Source: Caldimonas tepidiphila | GTDB lineage: Bacteria > Pseudomonadota > Gammaproteobacteria > Burkholderiales > Burkholderiaceae_C | NCBI RefSeq assembly: GCF_003569765.1 | Contig: NZ_QXMG01000003.1 | Location: forward strand, 124,001 to 188,000 | Reading direction: 5' to 3' | Length of the DNA stretch: 64,000 nt | Shown here: piece by piece, positions 36,312-43,957 of the stretch | Layout of the letters: every line of letters begins with the position of its first letter | Numbering within the stretch: the first letter of the stretch is position 1 | Notes under the pieces: generated by a model | Seen by the model: only the letters and a program-made list of their open reading frames with translations | What the model was told of the DNA's origin: nothing | Databases searched by the model: none | Translations under genes and position numbers: made by a program

Positions 36312-36370
36312 GCCCGAACCCGTCCCGCCCTTCCCCTTCCCGACCCGCCATCCCGACCCGGAGACCCCGA

Positions 36371-37309
36371 ATGGAATTGATCGCCCCCGTCCTGTTCGTC
36401 CTCGCCGTGATCTTCATCGTGCGAGCGATCAAGGTGGTGCCGCAGCAGAACGCCTGGGTGCTCGAGCGCCTGGGCAAGTACCACGGCACGCTCACGCCGG
36501 GCCTGAACTTCATCGTGCCCTTCGTCGACCGCATCGCCTACAAGCACTCGCTCAAGGAGATCCCGCTCGACGTGCCGAGCCAGGTCTGCATCACCAAGGA
36601 CAACACGCAGCTGCAGGTGGACGGCATCATCTATTTCCAGGTCACCGACCCGATGCGCGCGAGCTACGGCTCCAGCAACTACGTGATGGCGATCACCCAG
36701 CTCGCGCAGACCCTGCTGCGCTCGGTGATCGGCCGCATGGAGCTCGACAAGACCTTCGAGGAGCGCGACGCGATCAACACCGCGGTGGTCAACGCGCTCG
36801 ACGAGGCCGCGCTCAACTGGGGCGTGAAGGTGCTGCGCTACGAGATCAAGGACCTCACGCCGCCGGCCGAGATCCTGCGCGCGATGCAGGCGCAGATCAC
36901 CGCCGAGCGCGAGAAGCGCGCGCTGATCGCCGCGTCCGAGGGCCGCAAGCAGGAGCAGATCAACATCGCCACCGGCGAGCGCGAGTCCTTCATCGCGCGC
37001 TCCGAGGGCGAGAAGCAGGCCGAGATCAACAAGGCGCACGGCGAGGCCGCGGCGATCACCGCGGTGGCCGAGGCCACGGCCGGTGCGATCCGCCAGATCG
37101 CCGAGGCCATCCGGCAGCCCGGCGGCATGGAGGCGGTGAACCTGCGCGTGGCCGAGCAGGCGGTGCAGGCCTTCGCGCAGCTCGCGCAGAAGAACAACAC
37201 GATGATCGTGCCGGGCAACATGAGCGAGGTCTCCGGCCTGATCGGCACCGCGATGACGCTGATGAAGAGCGCACCCCCGGCCTCGGCCGCCGTGCCGCCG
37301 CCGCGCTGA
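36371..37309 (+). CDS. Stomatin/prohibitin-like SPFH protein (QmcA type)
   Basis: The 312-aa protein has a single N-terminal membrane segment (LIAPVLFVLAVIFIVRAI), an SPFH domain with VVPQQNAWVLERLGKYHGTLTPGLNFIVPFVD and SQVCITKDNTQLQVDGIIYFQV, a long charged coiled-coil (about 165-240; AEREKRALIAASEGRKQEQI) and a C-terminal NMSEVSGLIGTAMTLMKS tail. It matches bacterial QmcA/YbbK-type stomatins, which form large ring assemblies in the inner membrane. It follows the NfeD partner. A perfect stem-loop begins 7 nt after its stop. Confidence 0.92.
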   Translation: MELIAPVLFVLAVIFIVRAIKVVPQQNAWVLERLGKYHGTLTPGLNFIVPFVDRIAYKHSLKEIPLDVPSQVCITKDNTQLQVDGIIYFQVTDPMRASYGSSNYVMAITQLAQTLLRSVIGRMELDKTFEERDAINTAVVNALDEAALNWGVKVLRYEIKDLTPPAEILRAMQAQITAEREKRALIAASEGRKQEQINIATGERESFIARSEGEKQAEINKAHGEAAAITAVAEATAGAIRQIAEAIRQPGGMEAVNLRVAEQAVQAFAQLAQKNNTMIVPGNMSEVSGLIGTAMTLMKSAPPASAAVPPPR

Positions 37310-37315
37310 GTTCGC

Positions 37316-37345
37316 CGGCGAGCCGGCTGCCCCGCCGGCTCGCCG
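37316..37345 (+). terminator. Strong stem-loop after the stomatin-like gene
   Basis: CGGCGAGCCGG (37316-37326) and CCGGCTCGCCG (37335-37345) form a perfect 11-bp stem with an 8-nt loop, immediately downstream of the SPFH stop. There is no T-run, so it may be a weak terminator or a 3-prime end-stabilising hairpin. Confidence 0.5.
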
Positions 37346-37471
37346 CCCCTGCCGCGTGGCGGGCGTGCCATCCCCCCCGATCCCCGCGCCTTCAGGCAGG
37401 TGCCGCCCCCCGGTGCACGGGAAGCCGGCAGGGACGTCCGTTCCTAGACTGCCCCGCAGGGGGAAACGGAC

Positions 37472-38074
37472 ATGGAATGGAGCACTTCCACCGCCCCCGC
37501 ACCGCCGGGAAGCCGGTGCGGGGCGACTCTCTATCGTGCGTTCGCGACGCTGGGCAGCGCCCTGCTGTCCACGGTCCTGCTGACCGCCACCGCGCAGGCC
37601 TCGCCCGCGCCGCCGCTCGACGCCGCCGTCGCGAAGACGGCTTCGCGGCTCGACACCGGGTCCGGCGCTGACGCGCCGCGGCAGGCGCGCACGGGCGGGC
37701 GGGCGCTGAGCTATGCGACGGTGCACCGGGTCAACCGGGACGTCAACACAGCCACCCGCTACGTGAGCGACGAGGAACTGTACGGCCGCCCGGAGCACTG
37801 GACGATCGCGCGCGGCGCGGGGGACTGCGAGGACTATGCGCTGGCCAAGCGGGCGGCCCTGCTCGCGGCCGGTGCCGATCCGGCCCACCTGCGGCTCGCG
37901 ACCGCCTGGATCGCCAGCGGCGAATACCACCTGGTGCTGATCGCCACCACCGATCGCGGCGAATACGTGCTCGATGCCCGCCACCCCTTCCCGATGGTCC
38001 GCCAGGACCTCGAGGCCCAGGGCTACCGCTGGCATCTCGTCGAGGAGGCAGGACGATGGTTCGCGGTGCTCTGA
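37472..38074 (+). CDS. Bacterial transglutaminase-like cysteine peptidase (BTLCP)
   Basis: The 200-aa exported protein has an N-terminal hydrophobic segment (about 27-43) ending TATAQA-S. Its catalytic domain carries the BTLCP triad: Cys in GAGDCEDYALAKRAAL, His in SGEYHLVLIA and Asp in YVLDARHPF. VNRDVNTATRYVSDEELYGRPEHW is also conserved in this family. LapG, the best known member, cleaves a biofilm adhesin under cyclic-di-GMP control. No LapD homologue or large adhesin is next to it, so a LapG-like role is only possible. Its end overlaps a small lipoprotein gene by 19 nt. Confidence 0.87.
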   Translation: MEWSTSTAPAPPGSRCGATLYRAFATLGSALLSTVLLTATAQASPAPPLDAAVAKTASRLDTGSGADAPRQARTGGRALSYATVHRVNRDVNTATRYVSDEELYGRPEHWTIARGAGDCEDYALAKRAALLAAGADPAHLRLATAWIASGEYHLVLIATTDRGEYVLDARHPFPMVRQDLEAQGYRWHLVEEAGRWFAVL

Positions 38075-38259
38075 TGATGACCGTGGTCCTGCTCGCCGCC
38101 TGTGCGGCGCCGCTGCCCTTCCGGGCCGGCGAGGAGCGGCTCGGCCCGATCGGCTGGTTCGACTACTGCGTCCGCCATCCCGACGAACCGGGCTGCGGAT
38201 GGGCTGCCGCTGCCGCGCAGCCGCAGACCGCGGCCTCGGGACCGGCGGCAGGACTCTGA
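38056..38259 (+). CDS. Small lipoprotein, function unknown
   Basis: The 67-aa product has a lipoprotein signal (MMTVVLLAAC, lipobox LAAC) and a mature part with FDYCVRHPDEPGC, so two cysteines could pair, and an Ala-rich tail. ATG 38056 lies inside the 3-prime end of the peptidase gene after GAGGCAGGA; ATG 38071 is an alternative with the same lipobox. The overlap suggests translation coupled to the peptidase, perhaps as an accessory protein. Confidence 0.72.
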   Translation: MVRGALMMTVVLLAACAAPLPFRAGEERLGPIGWFDYCVRHPDEPGCGWAAAAAQPQTAASGPAAGL

Positions 38260-38273
38260 GCCGCGGCCCCGGG

Positions 38274-38297
38274 GGGCCGGGCTCGCAGGCCCGGCCC
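38274..38297. terminator. GC-rich stem-loop between convergent genes
   Basis: GGGCCGGGC (38274-38282) pairs perfectly with GCCCGGCCC (38289-38297) around a 6-nt loop. It lies 15 nt after the lipoprotein stop (plus) and 15 nt after the end of the small membrane protein gene (minus). No T-run is present. Confidence 0.45.
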
Positions 38298-38311
38298 GGT
38301 CGTGCCTTGCC

Positions 38312-38515
38312 TCAATGGCGATGGAAGAAGCCGAGGCAGCGCACGATGATGCCGAGCAGCCCCAGCAGCAGCAGGCTCACCAGGCCCAGCACCAGCACGC
38401 CGGCCAGCGCCCCCAGCAGGATCTCCTCCGACCAGCCGGCCTTCTCGTAGCTCGCCCACGCGCCCCACCCCATCGGCACGAGCAGGAAGAGGAAGCGCAA
38501 CATCTTTTCCGCCAT
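38312..38515 (-). CDS. Small membrane protein with two helices, function unknown
   Basis: The 67-aa product has two predicted membrane helices (about 6-22, LRFLFLLVPMGWGAWASY, and 32-60, EILLGALAGVLVLGLVSLLLLGLLGIIV) with a short Glu-containing loop between them. ATG 38515 follows GGGAGG at a 5-nt spacing, so the start is well supported despite the small size. No family is recognised. It converges with the small lipoprotein gene across a stem-loop. Confidence 0.68.
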   Translation of the reverse strand: MAEKMLRFLFLLVPMGWGAWASYEKAGWSEEILLGALAGVLVLGLVSLLLLGLLGIIVRCLGFFHRH

Positions 38516-38895
38516 GGAACCTCCCCGACAAGCCATCGCGACACGAGCGTCGCTCGGTTTCAGGGTAGAGGGCGGCCACGGGCGCGGAGGCAATGCCCGG
38601 GGAGAGCCTGCGCCCAGGGCGCTGCGATGACCCGTCCGGGGGGATCCCCCGTTCATGCCTGCTCCCGTGCATGCCTGCTCCCGGGCAGGCAGGCCTGTCC
38701 GGGAAAGCCACCGCCTTCCCGTTTCCACCAGGGAGTGCCCGAGGGGCCGCACGTGCCTGCCGGCGCCATGCGGCGCCTGCGCATGCAGCAGGGGTTCAGG
38801 GTGCGGGGGCGAGGCCGGCCGAGCCGGCAGCGGGACGGGGCGGCCCGCGAAGGAGACGGCAGGGACCGCGCGCGGCGCGGTCCTGCCCGGAGAAA
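38516..38895. repeat. Intergenic region with a two-copy 16-bp tandem repeat
   Basis: No supported gene in this 380-nt gap. Near 38654-38684 CATGCCTGCTCCCG occurs twice, spaced 16 nt apart, and is followed by GGGCAGGCAGGCC, which partly complements it, so the segment can fold into alternative hairpins. Function unknown. Confidence 0.45.
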
Positions 38896-39150
38896 TCAGC
38901 CGACCTCCTGGTCCAGCCGCGCCAGCAGGCGTTCGACCTCCGTGTCGAATACCTGCAGCACCCGGTCCGCCACCGGACGGTTCAGCAGCGAGACCCGCGC
39001 CTCCTCCGTCCGGTAGAGCAGCGCCTCGCCGAGCAGCTTCGTGCCCTCGCCGGCCTTCACGTCCCGCAGCACGCTGGTGAAGCACTCCAGTGCCACCAGC
39101 CGACCCTGCAGGTCGTGGAGCTTTTCGGTGATGTCGTTGAGCTTGTCCAT
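38896..39150 (-). CDS. Small alpha-helical protein, function unknown
   Basis: The 84-aa product starts MDKLNDITEKLHDLQGRLVALECF and is mostly amphipathic helix, with leucine spacing that suits a short coiled-coil or helical bundle; there is no signal or membrane segment. ATG 39150 is chosen over an in-frame start at 39183 because the upstream 11 residues lack a ribosome site and the helical pattern begins at MDKL. Third positions are G/C-rich in this frame, supporting coding. I do not recognise a family. Confidence 0.6.
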   Translation of the reverse strand: MDKLNDITEKLHDLQGRLVALECFTSVLRDVKAGEGTKLLGEALLYRTEEARVSLLNRPVADRVLQVFDTEVERLLARLDQEVG

Positions 39151-39232
39151 CGCGCCACAGGCGCTCCGCCGTGCAGGTGTCATGGGTGACTAGCGTAGCC
39201 GCCGGCTGCCGCAGGGCAATCCCCGACTTGAA

Positions 39233-39250
39233 CCGCCCTGATCAGGGCGG
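39233..39250. other. Perfect 18-bp palindrome
   Basis: CCGCCCTGATCAGGGCGG is a perfect palindrome 83 nt upstream of the small helical protein gene (minus strand) and downstream of the LysR remnant. It could be an operator or a transcript-end hairpin; no T-run follows. Confidence 0.4.
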
Positions 39251-39373
39251 GGGGATGGGGGGCCGCGCCGACCCGGTGGGGCGAGCCGGCGCCGGGACGC
39301 CCCGATCTCGGCCCTGCGCCTGCCGCAGCGGCGCCTCCGGCTCGCCCGGCAGCTCGGGGATCACCCCGCGCAG

Positions 39374-39815
39374 TCAGGCCTTGCCCGGCTCGTGGTGGTA
39401 GCGCTCGTGCCAGTGCTGCTTGGCGGCGTAGGGGGGCAGCGCGAAGGGCACCGGGTAGGTCCTTGAAGCGCCCGTGCCCCTGCATCACGTCGCCGAGGCG
39501 CTGCGGGATCGTCAGCAGCAGCCCGGTGTGCTCGAGCACGAAGGCCGCGCCGAGGAAATTGGGAATCTGCAGCGCGACGCGGCGCCGGATGCGCTGGCGC
39601 GCCGGCTCGCGCTCGATGATCAGGTGCCCGGTGCCGGAGCTGCCGACCAGCGCGTGTTCCTCGGCCTCGAGCTGCGCCAGCGACAGCGCCCCGCGCACGC
39701 GCGGGTGGTCGCGCCATGCAGACGTCGTGCTGCCGGAACAGCGCCTGCTGGTAGAAGCCCGCCTCGAGCTGCGCGATGAAGCCGAGCGCGAGTTCGGCCT
39801 CGCCCTGCTCCAGCA
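39374..39815 (-). pseudogene. LysR-type regulator remnant (ligand-binding domain, two frameshifts)
   Basis: Reading the minus strand gives a LysR effector domain split over three frames: LEQGEAELALGFIAQLEAGF through QQALFRQHDVCMAR (39815 to about 39718), then RDHPRVRGALSLAQLEAEEH through FVLEHTGLLLTIPQRLGDVM (about 39716 to 39465), then YPVPFALPPYAAKQHWHERY ending HHEPGKA and a stop at 39374. Each piece fits the C-terminal half of a LysR protein in order, and the DNA-binding half is missing. At least two single-base changes near 39715 and 39460 break the frame. This is a decayed gene, unless the frameshifts are assembly errors. Confidence 0.75.
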
Positions 39816-39978
39816 TGCGGCGAGCGGCTTCATGCTCGACGAGGCCGACACCTGCTGTGCGCGGCCCTTCGCCGCGGTGCGCCTCGTCAAGCGCAGCGCC
39901 GATGCGCCCGCCTTCCTCTTCGTCGCCGACGAGAGCCCGCTGCACCGCAAGCTCGGCATCCATGAAGTGCGCGGCTGA
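39816..39978 (+). pseudogene. Orphan C-terminal coding fragment on the plus strand
   Basis: From about 39816 the plus strand shows 53 codons with very high third-position G/C ending in a stop: ASGFMLDEADTCCARPFAAV, then RLVKRSADAPAFLFVADESP and LHRKLGIHEVRG. The composition looks like real coding sequence, yet no start or upstream coding signal exists because the LysR remnant on the opposite strand begins where it stops. I read it as the tail of an unidentified gene joined to the LysR remnant by deletion or rearrangement. Confidence 0.45.
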
Positions 39979-40309
39979 ACCGAGGCTGCGCACGAGGTCC
40001 GGCGCCGAGCCGCCCGGAGACAAGAACAGGGCCCGGCACGCGGCAGGCAGGGAAGGCGGGATCTCGGCTCCCGATCGCTTCGCGCCGGCAATCGATCGTC
40101 CGCCCCGATCCGCTGTGTCGAGCGGGCCGGGGAAAACAGGTCGCTGCCGAATCACCATTTCCCCAGGTCGGGGCGAGGCGAAAACACGCCTCGAAGAAGT
40201 AGCATGAATTCGGCCTGCTTCGTGCAGCCGGCTTCGAACGGGTGCTTGCGTCCTTTGCGGGAGCCGGGACGCAGGACTTCGGCGGCACTCCCGTGCAGGA
40301 GGAAGAGCG
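39979..40309. other. Upstream region of the homocysteine methyltransferase-like gene
   Basis: No intact gene. Just after a TAG at about 40200, a plus-strand frame reads EFGLLRAAGFERVLASFAGA, which resembles the closing strands of a SAM-dependent methyltransferase. It has no start and runs out of frame into the next gene, so it is at best a remnant. I looked for SAM, cobalamin or SAH riboswitch cores here and saw none. Confidence 0.35.
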
Positions 40310-41257
40310 ATGGCCAAGTATCGCGGGCAACTGCCGCAACTGGGGGACGGCCTCTTCGCAACGGACGGAGGGCTGGAGACCACCCTCATTTTCGACGAAG
40401 GCATCGAACTCCCCTCCTTCGCGGCTTTCGTGCTGCTCGACAGCGACGAAGGGCGTGCGGTGTTGCGCAAGTACTTCCGCAGTTACGGCGCAATCGCCGC
40501 ACGGCACGGGATGGGAATCGTTCTGGAAAGCCCGACATGGCGGGCGAATCGCGACTGGGGCGCCAGGCTCGGCCACTCCCGCGAATCCCTCGACCGATTG
40601 AACCGGGAAGCGATCGGCCTGCTGGTCGAATTGCGCGGCGAGATGGAAGCGGGCGGCAAGGAACCGGTCGTCATCAGCGGCAACATCGGCCCGAGAGGGG
40701 ACGGCTACTCGGTCTCCGTCAGGATGAGCAGTGCGGAGGCGGAAAGCTATCACCGCCAGCAGATCGAAACCTTCGCACAGACGGAGGCGGACATGGTGGC
40801 CGCCTTCACGTTGAACCATGTCGACGAGGCGACCGGTATCGCGCGCGCCGCGCGGGCGTTCGGGATGCCGGTGGCGCTCTCCTTCACGGTCGAGACCGAC
40901 GGGCGCCTTCCTGACGGGCAGACGCTGCGTGAAGCGATCGAAGCGACCGACGACGCGACGACAGGCTCTGCGGCCTACTACATGGTCAACTGCGCCCACC
41001 CGACGCACCTGGAGGATGCCCTCGCCGAGGGCGGGGAATGGCTTTCCCGGCTGCGCGGCGTGCGCGCCAATGCCTCGCGCAAGAGCCACAAGGAACTCGA
41101 CGAGGCCAGCGCTCTCGACGCCGGGGATCCGCGGGAACTCGGCAGCCAGTATGCGGACTTGCAGCGGATGCTGCCCTTCCTGAGCGTGGTCGGTGGCTGC
41201 TGCGGCACCGACCAGAGACATGTGGACGCCATATGCAAGGCGCTCACGCGCGGGTGA
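40310..41257 (+). CDS. Homocysteine S-methyltransferase family protein
   Basis: The 315-aa protein has the family pattern: ATDGGLETTLIFDEGIELP near the N-terminus, ISGNIGPRGDGY, VALSFTVETDGRLPDG, a cysteine in MVNCAHPTHLED (about 225) and the paired cysteines in VVGGCCGTDQRHV (about 297), which bind the catalytic zinc. Family members move a methyl group from S-methylmethionine, betaine or SAM to a thiol such as homocysteine. A CAGGAGGAAGAG ribosome site sets ATG 40310. It uses GAA, AAG and mixed third positions more than its neighbours, and it is flanked by gene remnants, so recent acquisition is plausible. Confidence 0.88.
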   Translation: MAKYRGQLPQLGDGLFATDGGLETTLIFDEGIELPSFAAFVLLDSDEGRAVLRKYFRSYGAIAARHGMGIVLESPTWRANRDWGARLGHSRESLDRLNREAIGLLVELRGEMEAGGKEPVVISGNIGPRGDGYSVSVRMSSAEAESYHRQQIETFAQTEADMVAAFTLNHVDEATGIARAARAFGMPVALSFTVETDGRLPDGQTLREAIEATDDATTGSAAYYMVNCAHPTHLEDALAEGGEWLSRLRGVRANASRKSHKELDEASALDAGDPRELGSQYADLQRMLPFLSVVGGCCGTDQRHVDAICKALTRG

Positions 41258-41559
41258 GGACGGCAGGACCGCGTTTCGGTCGCGCGCCCCCCACCCCTTG
41301 CTCCTTCTCGTGCAATCCACGCACGTGCCGGGAGCGAGCCGGCCGATGGCGTGCCGGCGAGCGAGGTGGCGCTGCGTCGGCTGCGTCGAGGAACGGCCGC
41401 GGCGCTCTCGCCGGGTCCGAGTCGATGCAGCGTGCGCGGCAGGAAGCCGAACGAGGACTCGCGTCGCCTGAAGACGGCGGCCGTTCGCCTGCCCTCGGGC
41501 CAAGCAAGCCCGCCCTGTCGAATCCGGTGTGCCGCCCCTCGGCCGGGCACCGACTGCCT
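41258..41559. other. Intergenic region, nothing recognised
   Basis: 302 nt between the homocysteine methyltransferase-like gene and the small membrane protein gene. Open frames on both strands give low-complexity Arg-rich products without start context. I see no RNA gene or repeat. Confidence 0.4.
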
Positions 41560-41811
41560 CTAGCGCCTGCGCTCCTCTTGCGGCGAGCGGCCCTCGCGAC
41601 CCCGTTCCACGGGCCGGTACGCCTTGGCCGGACGCATCGACAAGCCGGCCGCCGGGGGAAAAGCCGCCGGACCGGCCGCGGAGGACCGCAGCGGTTCCTC
41701 CGGCTGCGTCAGCCCGAGGACGGCCGCCCCGAACTTGTTCTCGCCCTGCACCTCCGTCATTCCGAACAGCAGGACGGCCACTCCCACCAGGCCCCAATCG
41801 AGCATCCGCAT
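41560..41811 (-). CDS. Small single-pass membrane protein, function unknown
   Basis: The 83-aa product begins MRMLDWGLVGVAVLLFGMTE, one membrane helix or uncleaved signal, then a short conserved-looking stretch (NKFGAAVLGLTQPEEP) and a low-complexity basic tail. ATG 41811 follows a strong ribosome site (GGAAGGAG), the best evidence that it is real. No family recognised. It lies alone between two intergenic regions in the accessory patch. Confidence 0.55.
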   Translation of the reverse strand: MRMLDWGLVGVAVLLFGMTEVQGENKFGAAVLGLTQPEEPLRSSAAGPAAFPPAAGLSMRPAKAYRPVERGREGRSPQEERRR

Positions 41812-42235
41812 CACCGACTCCTTCCGAAGGGGGACCCGGCTCGCAGGCGCTGCCGGGTCCCCCCGCCCCCGCCCGAAAGCAAGGTTCGCGCCTCCACCCG
41901 CCGCGTCGGACCCGCCCGCGGGCCCCGCCGCCCGGCAAGAGGTGCCGTGCCGCCGGCAGCCCGGCCGTGAAATTTCGCGGCAGGCCTCCGGGATTTGCAC
42001 GCGCCTGCCTGGCGCTCGCCCTTGCGGCTCCCGCTCAAGGCCGGCCCCCCGGGATGCGGCCGCAAGCCCTGCGTGCGTCCACCCGGGGCCGCTCCTGCGG
42101 GAATCGAGCATTCCGCCAGCCAAGCCTGACGTTCTGCCAATTCCCTGCGCAAAACGCGACATTCCTGTCACTTCAGCTTGGCGGTGGGCTTGCGCAGACT
42201 GGGAGGCATTCCCAGCCACCCTAACGACCCCGCCC
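41812..42235. promoter_or_regulatory. Upstream region of the ornithine cyclodeaminase gene with inverted repeat
   Basis: CTGCGCAA (42145-42152) and its inverse TTGCGCAG (42190-42197) are 37 nt apart, 84 and 39 nt upstream of the cyclodeaminase start. CTGGGA and TCCCAG (42199-42215) make a further short dyad. The rest of the 424 nt shows no gene. The paired boxes could be binding sites for the Lrp/AsnC regulator encoded just downstream of the cyclodeaminase. Confidence 0.4.
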
Positions 42236-43330
42236 ATGAAGAACCAGAACCGCCGCCTCCCCGGCACCCTCTACCTCGGCGCCCGCGACATGATCCGCCT
42301 CGTGCAGCGCAAGGGCCTCTCCGCCTGCATCGCCGGCGTGGCCGAGCGCATCCGCCGCGACTTCCTGCGCTGGAGCGAGTTCGACAAGAGTGCCCGCGTG
42401 GCCTGCCACTCGCGCGACGGCGTGATCGAGCTGATGCCGATCGCCGACGGGCGCGACTTCGCCTTCAAGTACGTCAACGGCCACCCGCGGAACACCCGCG
42501 AGGGGCTGCCGACCGTGATGGCCTTCGGCGTGCTCGCCGACGTCGCCACCGGCGCGCCGCGCTTCCTGGGGGAGCTGACGCTGACCACCGCGATCCGCAC
42601 CGCCGCGATGTCGGCGCTGGCCGCGCGCGCGCTGGCCCGCCCGGGCAGCCGCAGCATGGCGCTGATCGGCAACGGCGCGCAGAGCGAGTTCCAGGCGCTC
42701 GCCTTCCGCAACCTGCTCGGCATCCGCGAGCTGCGCCTGCACGACACCGACGCGGCGGCGAGCGCCAAGCTCGCCGCCAACCTCGCGGGCGAGGGCCTGC
42801 GGCTGCGCGTGTGCCGCAGCACCGCGGAGGCGGTGCACGGCGCCGACATCGTCACCACCGTGACGGCGGACAAGACCAACGCGACGATCCTCGTACCGGA
42901 GATGATCGAGCCCGGCATGCACGTCAACGCGGTCGGCGGCGACTGCCCCGGCAAGACCGAGTTGCATGCCGGCGTGCTGTCGCGCAGCGCCGTGTTCGTC
43001 GAGTTCGAGCCGCAGACCCGCATCGAGGGCGACATCCAGCAGATGCCGGGGGACTTCCCCGTCACCGAGCTGTGGCGGGTGCTCGCGGGCCTGCATCCCG
43101 GCCGCGCCGACGCCTCGCAGGTCACGGTGTTCGACTCGGTGGGCTTCGCGCTGGAGGACTACTCGGCGCTGTGCTTCATGCGCGACGCCGCGGCCGAGCT
43201 CGGCCTCGGGGAGGCGATCGAGCTGATCCCGCAGGCCGAGGACCCGAAGGACCTGTTCGGGCTGCTGCGCCCGCCGGCCCCGGTGGCGGCAAGGGCCGCG
43301 GAGGCCGCGCCCGCCGGCCTCGCCGCCTGA
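42236..43330 (+). CDS. Ornithine cyclodeaminase/mu-crystallin family protein
   Basis: The 364-aa protein has the NAD(P)-binding signature SMALIGNGAQSEFQALAF (about 142), the substrate region KYVNGHPRNTREGLPTVMAFGVL and GELTLTTAIRTAAMSALAAR, DIVTTVTADK and VNAVGGDCPGKTEL. The Asp in GGDCPGKTEL is the catalytic acid of ornithine cyclodeaminase, which turns ornithine into proline and ammonia. Family members also include alanine and other imine-forming dehydrogenases, so the substrate is not certain. Its C-terminal tail is Ala-rich and extends past the usual end. It converges with an Lrp/AsnC regulator 79 nt downstream. Confidence 0.88.
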   Translation: MKNQNRRLPGTLYLGARDMIRLVQRKGLSACIAGVAERIRRDFLRWSEFDKSARVACHSRDGVIELMPIADGRDFAFKYVNGHPRNTREGLPTVMAFGVLADVATGAPRFLGELTLTTAIRTAAMSALAARALARPGSRSMALIGNGAQSEFQALAFRNLLGIRELRLHDTDAAASAKLAANLAGEGLRLRVCRSTAEAVHGADIVTTVTADKTNATILVPEMIEPGMHVNAVGGDCPGKTELHAGVLSRSAVFVEFEPQTRIEGDIQQMPGDFPVTELWRVLAGLHPGRADASQVTVFDSVGFALEDYSALCFMRDAAAELGLGEAIELIPQAEDPKDLFGLLRPPAPVAARAAEAAPAGLAA

Positions 43331-43409
43331 ACCGGACGCGGGCCCGGCCCGGGCGGCGGGGCCTGCGGCGCCTGCGCTGCCGCAGGCGGCCGGATGCCGC
43401 GGCGCGGCT

Positions 43410-43829
43410 TCAGCGGAAGCTTGCGAGCAGGATGCTCGTCTCGGTGTGGCGGATGCCCTTGAGCAGGCGCACGCGCTCGAGCACGTCAGAGAGCTCGGCC
43501 ATCGACTCGACGCTCAGCTCGGCCAGCAGGTCCCAGCGGCCGTTGGTGTCGTGCAGCGCCTGCACGGCCGGCTCGCCGAGCAGGCCGGCGACGACCTCGC
43601 GGGTCTGGTTGCCCTCCACCAGCACGCCCATCCAGGCGCGGATGCGTTCGGGCTCGGCATCGGGCCGCAGCCGCACCGTGTAGCCGACGATGACCTGCTC
43701 GTCCTCGAGCTTGCGCAGCCGGTTGGAGACGGTGGCGCGCGACACGCCGAGCTTGCCCGCCAAGGTGGCAACACTCATGCGCGCGTCCTTGCGCAGCAGC
43801 GAGATGAGTCGTCGGTCGGTGCTGTCCAT
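43410..43829 (-). CDS. Lrp/AsnC-family transcriptional regulator
   Basis: The 139-aa protein has an N-terminal helix-turn-helix (about 5-50) with DRRLISLLRKDARMSVATLAGKLGVSRATVSNRLRKLE and a C-terminal RAM ligand-binding domain (about 60-135; VLVEGNQTREVVAGLLGEPAVQALHDTNGRWDLLAEL). Such regulators sense amino acids and often control nearby amino acid genes, so the convergent ornithine cyclodeaminase is the natural candidate target. Confidence 0.9.
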   Translation of the reverse strand: MDSTDRRLISLLRKDARMSVATLAGKLGVSRATVSNRLRKLEDEQVIVGYTVRLRPDAEPERIRAWMGVLVEGNQTREVVAGLLGEPAVQALHDTNGRWDLLAELSVESMAELSDVLERVRLLKGIRHTETSILLASFR

Positions 43830-43957
43830 CGTCGTGCGGGGCCCCCGGGGTCGGAGTTCGGCCGTGGCGCCGGGCCGCGGCCGCCGAGGCGATGATAGAC
43901 CGCATGGGGCGACGGCACCGGCGGGGCCCCCGCCGGTGCCGCGCGGGACGGCGGGCC

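Noticed and set aside
39979..40309. Possible SAM, SAH or cobalamin riboswitch before the homocysteine methyltransferase-like gene
   Set aside because: No conserved riboswitch core or long-range pairing was seen; the region looks like remnant coding sequence.
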